Under the pieces are notes generated by a model. The model was given only the letters and a program-made list of their open reading frames with translations, did no database searches and had not been told where the DNA came from. A DNA stretch of 18,732 bases from Saccoglossus kowalevskii (lineage: Eukaryota; Hemichordata; Enteropneusta; Harrimaniidae). A program made the position numbers and the translations under genes. The DNA lies in assembly GCF_000003605.2 (NCBI RefSeq), contig NW_003121912.1:433283-452014 (forward strand). Direction: 5' to 3'. Positions 8,430-18,101 of this stretch are shown here, piece after piece; position 1 is the first letter of the stretch, and each line of letters starts with the position of its first letter.

Positions 8430-10253
8430 ATGGAACGCTATTGTGTATTGTTATCGATCTCGCTGGTGCTAATACCATGCGTGGAAAGCCAATCAACCGT
8501 GAGTACGGACCTGTTTGGGCTGATTTTCACCGAGAACCCCCGGAGTACAAGCGTTTTGAAAGACGATATGGTCACCCTTCATTGCCGAATTAACGTCAGC
8601 CTTTCAGCTATGGTGTACTGGGTAGGTCCGATGGGTTTGCCAATAGTTCCCAGTGATAGTAACTCCAATACTAACAATGTTATTATTACACCGTTTGCAG
8701 GACAATTCGATTTACAGATTCTCAGTTCACAGAAAAGTGATATGGGTGAGTACTATTGCGTCGCGGAAGTCGCCGCCGATAGCCACGTCTACCAGTCGAA
8801 CCGAGCAACATTGATTGTGATAGAACCTTCGCCGTTACAGAACGATCATCGGTGTTTTCCGGATATGAATATTGAGCTTCGCGAAGGGGATCAAATTTTA
8901 CTGACTTGTCTGATTGTAACAGACAATCCGAATGTTCAGTTAATTTGGAGAAAAGATGACGATTTTAGTGATGAGGGTGGAAATACTGAAAGAAGAGACT
9001 CTTCGATTACGGTGAAGAAGTTATTGGTATCTCTCACATCGAGGCATCACGGGGTTAAGTATAGCTGCGTCGCTCTCGACGAAAACAACCATGAGTTTCG
9101 AACATGTTATATAGGAGCTCTGGGTGTCATGTTCGCACCAAAGGCGTTAATAATCGCCTCTGCCAATCAGTACGTTGGATACAATGCTAAATATCTATGT
9201 GACGCCACCGGTAATCCTCCTCCATCCCGTATGACTTGGTTTTTCGCCGGGATGCGTCTTCCGCACCAAGATCTCCCGAGATTCATTATCAGCAATGATA
9301 AAAAGATGATGCGGATTGCGGAAACCATGGAAACCGACGACAACGAAATTATTCGCTGTGAGGTTTCTAATGATGTTGGTGACGGAGTTGCATACTACAC
9401 CGTACAGTTAGAAAGTATCATGAACCTTGTAGGGCCAATCGCTGTTGGTATAATTTTAGGTTTGGTCGTTTTATTAATGTGTGTGTTCTTGTGTTGGTGG
9501 AAAAGGTATTCTCGTCGCCGCGAACGGAGCTCGCCTGATGTCCATGTCTGGGCGAATGGGATCGCCGTTCGACCGGCTCATCCGTACGAAACGAGTCAAT
9601 TTGATGGAAAGGAAACAAGAAATGGAAACGGCAGAGTCAGACGATACCGGAAAGGTCGCACTTCCGGGAGCGCGTCAGCTGCATCCACACAACTGGCCGA
9701 AGACGAATTAGTCACCCAGGAGATGCTGGAATTAACGGACCCTACCGGCCCTAGATCACCAGAAGACAACACTGCGTATGTATATGATGGTAGCATGAAT
9801 GGTTCTCGGCCACAGACCCCGAAACTTTGGAATATACCCCGGGAAGAGCGTACTACTGGCGAAGCCGATAGCGGCGACAGTGGGCAAGCATCGCTTAGCT
9901 GCAGTCCAAATAACGATCCAACTTCGACAGAAAGCAGTGACCAAACAAACATTGATGCGACGGTGTTGTCGTCGCCTCCAACCCCGCCCACACCCCCACC
10001 GGTGCCGGATACGACACACGCTGTGGTCGAATCTCGCTCCGTAGACAGTGCGAGTTCTTTCCAACCTATCGAAGCACATGAAGGCAGCGAAGGGCTCGTT
10101 TACGCGGATTTATCCTTCAACAGCAGTAGTGTATCGCAGCCACCCCAACGCGACGCAACAGAGTATGCTACTATAAACTTCAGCCAACGCGAAGATAGCC
10201 CCCCTGACACGCCGCCGTCAGATAATAGCTGTAACATTTCAACAGAACTATAA
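8430..10253 (+). CDS. Type I membrane receptor: three Ig domains, one TM helix, tail with ITIM + ITSM
   Basis: A 607-residue cell-surface receptor. I chose the ATG at 8430 (A at -3, G at +4); the frame runs upstream to a stop at 8364 but holds no other ATG, and this Met is followed at once by a signal peptide (cleavage near Ser20). Ig1 is V-like: Cys52, Trp64, a DMGEYYC signature ending at Cys110, and sequon Asn55. Ig2 has Cys160, Trp173, Cys213 plus an extra flanking pair, Cys142 and Cys226. Ig3 is I/C2-like: Cys257, Trp270, Cys310. The TM helix is about 333-357, followed by a basic stop-transfer. The 250-residue tail has Tyr450/Tyr452, a proline-rich run (516-526), ITIM LVYADL (Tyr558), ITSM TEYATI (Tyr579) and C-terminus STEL, a class I PDZ-ligand pattern. 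In known receptors such tyrosines recruit SHP-1/SHP-2 or SAP-type SH2 proteins, so an inhibitory or switch function is inferred. Ligand and orthologue are unknown. The coding region has no intron. Confidence 0.93.
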   Translation: MERYCVLLSISLVLIPCVESQSTVSTDLFGLIFTENPRSTSVLKDDMVTLHCRINVSLSAMVYWVGPMGLPIVPSDSNSNTNNVIITPFAGQFDLQILSSQKSDMGEYYCVAEVAADSHVYQSNRATLIVIEPSPLQNDHRCFPDMNIELREGDQILLTCLIVTDNPNVQLIWRKDDDFSDEGGNTERRDSSITVKKLLVSLTSRHHGVKYSCVALDENNHEFRTCYIGALGVMFAPKALIIASANQYVGYNAKYLCDATGNPPPSRMTWFFAGMRLPHQDLPRFIISNDKKMMRIAETMETDDNEIIRCEVSNDVGDGVAYYTVQLESIMNLVGPIAVGIILGLVVLLMCVFLCWWKRYSRRRERSSPDVHVWANGIAVRPAHPYETSQFDGKETRNGNGRVRRYRKGRTSGSASAASTQLAEDELVTQEMLELTDPTGPRSPEDNTAYVYDGSMNGSRPQTPKLWNIPREERTTGEADSGDSGQASLSCSPNNDPTSTESSDQTNIDATVLSSPPTPPTPPPVPDTTHAVVESRSVDSASSFQPIEAHEGSEGLVYADLSFNSSSVSQPPQRDATEYATINFSQREDSPPDTPPSDNSCNISTEL

Positions 10254-11016
10254 CATGTATATGACTTCATGTTTTGTTTTTATTTGTGTTTTTTTTTATT
10301 TTGTACTTTCCATTTCATGGTAAATCTATTCTTATTAAGATAAATAATGAATATCTAACTAAAAATAGCAAAAAACAAATTGAGGCGAATCAAACACTGT
10401 ACTCAAATACAATTTGTGAAAATACATTTTGCTCTGATACGACGAATCAAAACAATTTGTATGCACAGTGAGGACGAAATAACCAGTCTGCTTCAATAAT
10501 GTAATCAAATAATCGAAATTATATTTCAGCGTTCTCCATTTATCTATCATACGTTGTAATCTCGCGAGAGTTGACGGATTCCTGTTTGAGATGCAATGTT
10601 CCGGCTCACGACTGTTTCAACAAATTTGTTTAAACATACCACAACGATCTAACTATATGTCGATATTGCCGTGTATCCTGTTCGGTATCGGGAGATGGGT
10701 CATTCAGCTAATTATTGGAAATGTTCAAGTCAGAATTTATTGCAATTGTATTATAATCTTCCATATTGAATTTAACTAGTTATTCTCCAAAATAATGTAC
10801 ACTTTATCTGTTCCTCTTCTTTTTGGTGTTACGAAATTCAATAACGACACTACATTGCGCACTCGGATCTATAACCATCTCCAGTTGTCATAGTAATTTG
10901 AGAACAAATAACATCGTTCAAACTTTGATTCATTCGATTCAGATATTCGACAACATATTGGGAAACCTACACCCTACCCTCTCTGAATAACGTGTTAAAC
11001 ATTGCTCCAATCTTGT
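10254..11016 (+). other. 3' flank of the receptor gene, probable 3' untranslated region, AT-rich
   Basis: After the TAA at 10251-10253 the sequence becomes abruptly AT-rich and poor in CpG, as expected for a 3' untranslated region. I found no perfect AATAAA in the first several hundred bases; only weak variants such as AATACA (about 10415) occur. The transcript end is therefore not located. No other gene is supported here. Confidence 0.5.
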
Positions 11017-11046
11017 TTTTATTTCAATTTATTTTATTTCAATTTA
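11017..11046. repeat. Perfect 15-bp direct duplication
   Basis: The unit TTTTATTTCAATTTA occurs twice in tandem without mismatch. It is a small, recent-looking duplication in AT-rich DNA. Confidence 0.85.
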
Positions 11047-11747
11047 TTATTATATTGGTGGCATTATGCAACAGGTGGTTATTGGATTAATGACTCGTCC
11101 TATAGTTAAAGGTCGTTATTAAATTCGGTTACAGGGTCATTATATGTCCTTCATGTTCAACCTCAAAACACAATGCATTGGCGTTGGATATTGTCATAAT
11201 CTCTACGGTGTCAAATGTCTAATACCATTGAACGACGACCCCGGTATGCTGTGGTTTTCATTGTTGTGTTTACCACGCAAACACATTGCATCACAGATAT
11301 GGCATCGTCGTCATAGAAACTATAGCAGTCTACATGGCGACATCAATATTATCCACCGAAATTTTCAGTTAAATATATATATATGAAAATATATGCAAAC
11401 ATATTTTAACCAAATTTAAGTAGTATATTTTAGAAGCCGGGGTTCGTGATGCTGTTACCAATACAGAGTTGTATCGGCATGCAGCCAGTTGTATTCTTAT
11501 GTAAATTTTGGGAGTATAGATATCGATTACATGTCGTCTCTGTAAATATCACGTGACGTAGTGTAAAGTCTAAGTGTCAATCCCACTTTAAACCCATCGT
11601 AAAGCAAATACCTTGAACGCTTTCGATGATATTATTTTGCTCAATTTTGACACCAGCTGAATTCGTTCCGTGGTGAAATTAAAATGATACTGCTGCCTAG
11701 CGAAAACTTGCTAAAACCAAATCTATTTTAAAGATTTGTTGTATCAG
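11047..11747. other. Non-coding stretch with one weak open frame
   Basis: An ATG-started 80-codon frame (11144-11386) exists but has T at -3 and no recognisable domain, so I do not call it. Otherwise nothing supportable is seen. Confidence 0.5.
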
Positions 11748-11961
11748 GGTGAAAATAGCTAATGACTTTAATTTGAAAATTGTGACTGATTTTATCAACG
11801 CGAATGCTCCCATTGTTGCTAATGGCAAGGGTGACAGTGAAGGTCACTACTCTCAAAAAACCCGTCAACTCAAATTTAAATTGTATAATTTCACACGACT
11901 GTTTGTTGAAGAGATAAACCATTTAAAAAAATGGGTTCACAGTTTTGCTGTAACTAAATAA
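11748..11961 (+). CDS. Possible terminal coding exon, unrecognised product
   Basis: A frame of 86 codons is open from 11701 to TAA at 11959-11961. From 11749 on it shows strong purine-first, pyrimidine-last codon structure (runs such as GCT AAT GAC and ATT GTT GCT AAT GGC). It holds no ATG, so it could only be an internal or last exon. A reasonable acceptor (TTGTTGTATCAG) ends at 11747, giving a phase-2 junction. An AATAAA poly(A) signal overlaps the stop, as in a compact last exon. The roughly 70-residue product is mixed, charged and soluble-looking, with no motif I recognise. The receptor gene upstream already ends at its own stop, so this would belong to another gene, an alternative transcript or a mobile-element relic. 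Chance remains possible. Confidence 0.22.
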
Positions 11962-12470
11962 ATTAATATACCGGTATATATCGTGCGAAGACCATAAGGA
12001 AATAAAAAATGCGTCTTAAGCAAGCACAAATCAAAACAAATCTTCAATATATGAGATATTAAACATCTTATAATTAAATTTAATTTAATTAAAATCACCT
12101 TATATAAAAAATATTGCCAGAAAAAAATGAATCGCGTTTTCATGTTTAGATATTGTGATAACCAATGGGTTCTCGAACGTTATTACAATATAATGACTTC
12201 TGACCTTGATATAAATTATCTGCAAACGACAGTTTAGGAAACAGCTGCTACGGGCACACCGCGATTGCCATGGTAACTGATCAAACTAATTCTGTTACAA
12301 ACATCATGTGGTGTGGATTTTGTTTATATGTAGCATCCTATTTATAACAAAATGTGTTTCATATTGTAAGACCACACACAAAGTGGTCATATCCTATATC
12401 GACTATACATTTACATTAATTAATTGATATCACCTAGCAACTTACGAATTTTGCTGATGATTCGGTGTAA
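11962..12470. other. Non-coding AT-rich stretch
   Basis: Strongly AT-rich, with stops in every frame and only short A/T-run frames. No repeat, RNA or regulatory element that I can support. Confidence 0.55.
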
Positions 12471-12641
12471 TTTTCCTGGGAGCTATTCCCCACAATCGCT
12501 TCGAATTATTCTCTAATGGACAAAAAATTAACACCAAAGTACTTAAAAGAGTCGTGTTTACCTGCTAAATTCTACGGATTTCCTGAATATAAAGTGCTAG
12601 GCTGCGTCACAGGATACCATTTCCAATCTATTGCAGGTTAA
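12471..12641 (+). CDS. Short coding-like frame (41 codons from ATG 12516), unrecognised
   Basis: The frame is open from 12471 to TAA at 12639-12641, with an ATG at 12516 (G at +4, C at -3). The predicted peptide begins MDKKLTPKYLKES and has a balanced composition, unlike the low-complexity products of nearby frames. The sequence just before the stop (TTGCAG|GTTAAT) could be read as a weak splice donor, so this might be a first exon rather than a micro-protein. No domain is recognised and no promoter is evident. Length alone is not significant. Confidence 0.15.
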   Translation, partial: FSWELFPTIASNYSLMDKKLTPKYLKESCLPAKFYGFPEYKVLGCVTGYHFQSIAG

Positions 12642-13130
12642 TATCCTTTCTCTCAATATACCATGATCAAAAGGTCGAGTTTTAGTTAAATTCAGCTACT
12701 AGTATTGAAATAGTCACAGTGAAGGATGGAAGGTTGGGAAGTTATGTTATTAAAAATGTATGTAGTAAATAAACTAAATAAACAACCACATTTTTAGTAG
12801 GGGTACTATTTTGGCAATTCAAGAACAAGAATATGAACACTTTTAACAAAAATAATTAATAAATTAAAGTATGCTCCAGTAATGTTTGTTTTCCTCTATT
12901 TATACATATTTTATATTGTTTCTGATTCTATTACAATGTCCGTCGTATTGTTTAAATATTTACATTAATGGATGTATGCATTGTTTTCATCTTGTTCGCT
13001 ATATTGATATTAGTTTAGAACGGATTCGAAAAATTGTCCTTTCAAACATATAGTAACAATAATAAATAACGCGTGGAATATTTGCGTGTTTGCAATTATG
13101 TTAACAAGCATGTTCCAACGCATATTTTTG
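12642..13130. other. Non-coding AT-rich stretch
   Basis: No open frame of note, no RNA signature and no repeat before the 20-bp array begins. Confidence 0.55.
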
Positions 13131-13320
13131 GATGTTTTGTCGTCTTACATGATGTTTTGTCGTCTTGCAAGATGTTTTGTCGTCTTACATGATGTTTTGT
13201 CGTCTTACATGATGTTTTGTCGTCTTACATGATGTTTTGTCGTCTTACATGATATTTTGTCGTCTTACATGATGTTTTGTCGTCTTACATGATGTTTTGT
13301 CGTCGTACATGATGTTTTGT
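13131..13320. repeat. 20-bp tandem repeat array (9.5 copies)
   Basis: The unit GATGTTTTGTCGTCTTACAT is repeated nine times, followed by a half copy (13311-13320). Only units 2, 7 and 9 differ, by one to three bases, so the array is young or kept homogeneous. With a period of 20 it does not keep a reading frame, so a coding role is unlikely. Confidence 0.97.
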
Positions 13321-15640
13321 TCTTTAGTGAATATGGTCAGTATTATTTGCCACGTAGCAAATATGCACAAGTAGTCTTTATCTTTTTTTTAAAAAAATTA
13401 TACTTCATTCAACCACCGATTTACTCTATTGTATTTATTTTATTTTTTGTACCAAAGTTGTTGACTAGCATGTATTGAACTGTAATGGTTTCAATTTATT
13501 GAATGTTTTCTATGAAATAATTGTACTTTTTTAAGCTTGGAATTGGTATGGCCACTTAGATGAACTGATTTATTTCGTACCATATACCACGAGTGAAGCA
13601 ATCCAAAAAATGCATCTCTGTTTTATATTGCATTGTGATATCGTAACATGTTTTTGTCTCGCACAAAAGTATTCATTAGAAATAAACCTTCGATATAATA
13701 CATTTAATACAAAATTAAATGGCCTCAACTATCCCAATCTGCTAAGTCCGCAATGCAACTTTGTCCGACATTTGTAGCAGAACTCGTCGGGCCGGGCGCT
13801 TTTAATGCATTATAAGTAATATTTTACAATTTTTGTTATAATATTCCTGATAAAATCAACGAAGACTTTCAAAACAAAACAATCTTTTTAAGCTTTTCAA
13901 TTTTGCAAAATCTTACTCTGTATCATGGTAGTGTAGTGTAGTGTAGTATACAATATCTTAGCAAGTGGGCCAGTTGAGTATAATTATTCATCATTAGGGG
14001 CCTAACCAAATAATATACATAATCTTGGTTCATATATAAGCATATGTACTTTTGAGTAACCTGAATATTAAGTGTTTACTCCAATATTTACTGTATTTTT
14101 ATTCAAGTCGGAATACTTATACTGTATGTGGCCCGCTTCACTTATTATAATCACTGGGTGGAGTTTATTTAAAGGTCGATCTTTTATATTCTATCTTGGA
14201 ATGTCACGTACGTTGATATTGATACCCTAGGCTGCGGGATTTGAAAGGTGTCTTGTGGCACTCTAACAACGTCCCATTATGCGATATGTATTGGTTTTCG
14301 GGTTGGACAACACACGTTGTCTTCGGTTGGTATTTTTCAATTAATTGTTTAAGAATGTTTTGTACAATCAACAAGATTGAAGAAGAATGTTTTTTCAAGA
14401 CGGCACGATCAAAAATTGTCAACATTTTGGAGGGGGATCTAAGATGGCCACTGACTATAATTGTTGCATATTCACGGACTGTAATTATGTTCAGTTTTAT
14501 AATTGAAAAAAACCCACAATAATTGTAAATAGTTTATTGTTTTGTCTTTTTGAAGCAAAATATGTTTAGCTCTTGGCTTTTTCTTTAAACAAAATAGTCT
14601 TATTATTATAAAAATTATGTTTCTTTTGTTCAATAATCTCGCGTGAATTGTGACGTAATGTTAATGCCGTGGTGTGTTATGGGTAACGGCCGTTTTGAAG
14701 TTTAAAGATATTTGATTTTAAATATGGTTTCAATACTTCAAGTTATACTATCCCAGCATGCATTGTGACAATTTACAAAGCACGGTTTCCGGTTATGATG
14801 TACAAACAAATGTACAAAGATGTTTGCACCGATATCTCGAGGTTTGCTTTCAATTTTTTCAAAACTTTTTTTTTCTGCATTTTACAAAGATTATATTTTT
14901 ATATAATACTTATATTTATAAAACTTATGCTACATATAATATCATATTTTTAAGTTTGGACTTCGGATGAAAGAATTTCAGTTGTTTGTTTCTATAAATA
15001 CTTGTTGTGTTGAAACTGAAATTGACGCATACGTGGTGTGAAACCGTGCTCACTAAAAGTGGTGAACAAGATTGTTGATAAATTGTTGTTTTTAATTAAT
15101 AAACTGGTGCAAAACAAATCTGCTTATGTTATTATCTGTTCATTGAGTGACTTGGTAGTATGCTCAGTGCGCGACTGAAATGACATTATCTTAGGTCGCT
15201 GTACTTTAAGAAATCACAATAAATTGGTATGAAAACTGTACGGTCGTCAACCCATCCCACTTACCAAGGACATGTAAATTACCATTCATCGAGGATTTTA
15301 GAAAAGTCTGGGTGAGGCAGAGGTAGTTGTTGTTTACACATTAGGGTGGTGAAGAGGACGTGTTGGTGATATTGTTTTTTTCTTTGTCCAAAAATTCAAA
15401 TTGGAACCTTGAGAGGGATAACGCCACTGATTGTATAGTATGAATACCTTTCATAAAACTTCAGCTTCCAGACTCCCCAAGACGTGATGACCTAAACAAC
15501 ACGTGGGTGTGGCATGCGCCTAAATATAGTTCATCTTGGGGTAGCAAATAACGGTAATTGTTGCATGTTTATCAGTGAAAATATGTTATTTAATAGTGGA
15601 GACTATGATTGGTGTTAAATTAAAGGGCCATGGTACTTAC
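13321..15640. other. Non-coding AT-rich stretch with short microsatellite
   Basis: Contains four perfect GTAGT units at 13928-13947 and a CRE-like half-palindrome TGACGTAA at 14651-14658. Open frames at 14241-14522 and 14758-14970 are low-complexity or lack a plausible start, and I do not call them. No transposon ends seen. Confidence 0.5.
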
Positions 15641-15709
15641 ACAGCGCGTGTTCGAAGTTCGTGTATTTTATACTCGCTGTAAACGTCGTATGGGAACACA
15701 TTGAATACG

Positions 15710-15886
15710 ATGCTGTGCGACGACCGTGTTCGATTTGATACTCATAGCGACGTATACAACGCGTGTAAAATAACTATATTGTTTGTTTACATGAAATTCG
15801 TACGCGCTCTGAGCGACGGCCACCGCCCTTCAAAACTCATAAAACAAAGCTGTCACATATATGGGGTCGTTTTTGAAATAAATTGA
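15710..15886 (+). CDS. Possible small open frame, 58 aa, unrecognised
   Basis: An ATG at 15710 (A at -3) opens 58 codons to TGA at 15884-15886. The first half shows purine-first, pyrimidine-last codons (GAC GAC, GAT ACT CAT AGC GAC GTA TAC AAC) and is more CpG-rich than its surroundings. AATAAA at 15877-15882 overlaps the end of the frame. The product has no signal peptide, membrane helix or known motif. It may be an exon, a micro-protein or chance. Confidence 0.15.
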   Translation: MLCDDRVRFDTHSDVYNACKITILFVYMKFVRALSDGHRPSKLIKQSCHIYGVVFEIN

Positions 15887-15899
15887 AAAAGACGTTGCG

Positions 15900-17030
15900 T
15901 ATCCATTACGATTGCAAATCACGTGATAGCTGAAATGGACACCCTGTATATTGCGTGATTGCTGCTTGATAATTTGTACTACTGCACGTATTATTACGCA
16001 ATATGCTATTAATGGTATTGCTATATAGTGTAATTGGATACGTAAATGTGCCCCTGATGCGCAAAGGTGTCTCTCAACGAGGTATAATTCGTTTTCTATC
16101 CGCGAAACAGCAATTAAATCTGTGCAATTCGTACTCGATAATCGCTGTCCTGATGTACTATTTACTGAGTTTGAATGCCTCGTGTCACTGTTGTTCTATT
16201 ATATCGCTAGCTGTCAGTACTCACGATCAAGGCACGTTGAAGGGCGGCGAAAGTGCATTGTAATTTCCTTTCTGTCGCTGTTTTGTCAATTTGATGTGAT
16301 TTCGTATTATGCAGTAGAATAGATAAAGACACGGACTTTTAATGATTGTGTGGTGTATAGAGTGTATGCCAGCTTTATCCTGTGAAATGTGGCGTTGTGT
16401 TGACCTCTTTGCACCCTGCCGATTATTTTGATTTTACATTAACTTGTAGGAATACCACAATTTGTTATGCTTTGAAACGCATCTTTTTCCGGCTTAGATG
16501 CATCACCATGGCAACCAAATGACAATGCATGGAACAAGCTGTACAAAATAGTCACCAGCGGAGGCCTCGCATGAAATAAAAACAGGTCACCATTTATATA
16601 TTAAATTGTCTTCACATATTCAGTGCAGGAGATATAAATATACTGTATGACTTCTTGGTGTGATTTTGTTTAAGTGTTCCGGTTTGTAAAAAGTGTTCGG
16701 ATCTATAGATTTAATTTTTTTTTTCTTTGCCAAAGTCTTGAACACAAGCACCGCGGGATTTTCGTGCATTCCAGAACTCTCCGCCCATCGTCTGTGAGTG
16801 AAACACCGTATGCATGTACATCTTATTGCACATTCACATATCTGTATTCTGTATTATTATTATCATACCTAAAGCTGTTTAAACCCCCTCTGCCGAAACG
16901 CATGGGAATTTGTACGTAATATATGCTACATGTCTTGCTCCAAAAGATTTGACTCTCCTTCGTAATGTCAACAATCTAATCACAGGTACAGGCGATTTAT
17001 ATATAACGACCCGACGAATACTATAACACG
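15900..17030. other. Non-coding stretch
   Basis: Open frames here (for example 16003-16263) are short and cysteine/leucine-rich and give no recognisable domain. One CACGTG E-box lies at 15920. Nothing else is supportable. Confidence 0.5.
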
Positions 17031-17032
17031 AT

Positions 17033-17046
17033 GCGCCATCTAGCGA
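17033..17046 (-). promoter_or_regulatory. CTCF-like motif (minus strand)
   Basis: GCGCCATCTAGCGA is the reverse complement of a near-consensus CTCF core (11 of 13 positions of CCASYAGRKGGCR). It pairs with a perfect plus-strand match about 200 bp downstream, giving a divergent arrangement. Binding is inferred from the motif only. Confidence 0.4.
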
Positions 17047-17078
17047 TCAAGCTCTCCTGTGATGTAAATGGGTGTATG

Positions 17079-17086
17079 TGACGTCA
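17079..17086. promoter_or_regulatory. Full palindromic CRE (TGACGTCA)
   Basis: A perfect CREB/ATF-type site between the two CTCF-like motifs. A related TGACGTCT-like element lies near 17229. No start site or gene is evident immediately next to it, so it could be an enhancer or insulator component. Confidence 0.4.
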
Positions 17087-17249
17087 TTGTCAACATACAA
17101 ATTGTGGTCGTCTGCCGATAAAAAACAATCGTTTATTAGAGATTTCCTATAGTACAAATGACAAACGACTGCACAACCAACAGACTTGACTATTTGAACA
17201 ACATTGGTGGCATCATTCTACGTAATTTTGACGTCTCAGAACGGCTTCG

Positions 17250-17262
17250 CCACTAGAGGGCG
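17250..17262 (+). promoter_or_regulatory. Perfect CTCF core motif
   Basis: CCACTAGAGGGCG matches the CTCF core consensus at all 13 positions. The motif is conserved widely among bilaterian animals. By a rough hand estimate from base composition, far less than one such match is expected by chance in this window. Confidence 0.5.
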
Positions 17263-18030
17263 ACGTTTTAGGGTATATCACCGCGTCGCAGCTTTCATGC
17301 GGACATTGTCTGCTGATACAACTATTGATGGTTCGTTATTATTGTATAGACATACACATCACATCATAGTGTGTTCATTTCACCGAATATTTACACTGTC
17401 GTCACTTCAGTGTTAGATCAATAAGGTTTCTAATTCAGTAATGCTTACTGTTCATATATGTTATTTAAACAGCGGTATGTAACGGAGTCACATTCATTTC
17501 ACAATATTAAGGGAACGTATGTAAAGTTGCACCTGGTGAATTGTCTAACCTCGTTCGAGGTCAATTTATCACGGACATCATTAATATGCAATTAATATAT
17601 GTACCCGTACAAACTTTTGCCAGTTTTAAGAAGCAGTGACCGACGGACTCATGACTCGATGTAAGTTGCTAAAAGCTTCGACGTTGGGTACTTATTCACA
17701 TGTGATATTTATTTAGAATCAGAAGATAATTAAATTTTCGACTGTGAATCAAATATGTCACAATGTGTTTCAATCATATGTCGTGATTAATGAGAAATCA
17801 AACCACTGTCTGTTTCAGTCAACGCAACGTATAAAGCGATGTCAAAATTTATTGGTTTCTGAAGGCAACTGGTGCAATGTATACCGGTACTAACATCCCT
17901 AGCATAATATATATAAATTATAAACACGTCCAGAAGTATCTTATCAACTTGCACGATGATAAAAAAATAAGAATGAATATTGTTTTCGCTGTGACATGTT
18001 TTGTCGCTCCCTTAGTAAGGCCACACCGAC
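17263..18030. other. Non-coding stretch
   Basis: No gene, RNA or repeat that I can support; AT-rich with frequent stops. Confidence 0.5.
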
Positions 18031-18101
18031 TTAATTTTATGGATGACATCCGCGCGCGCATTTGTTTTCGCCTGTTCTCAAAAAAAAAAAAAAAATCTTT
18101 G

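Noticed and set aside
9418-10079. Other open frames on both strands inside the receptor exon
   Set aside because: They are shadows of the GC-richer coding exon and none carries an independent domain or start context.
11144-11386. 80-codon ATG-started frame
   Set aside because: T at -3, no domain, no flanking gene signals; length is within chance expectation for this window.
14241-14522. 93-codon forward frame
   Set aside because: Starts at TTG and ends in low-complexity hydrophobic sequence with no motif.
16003-16263. 86-codon frame with ATG
   Set aside because: Leucine/cysteine-rich chance-like composition, no domain, no supporting splice or promoter signals.
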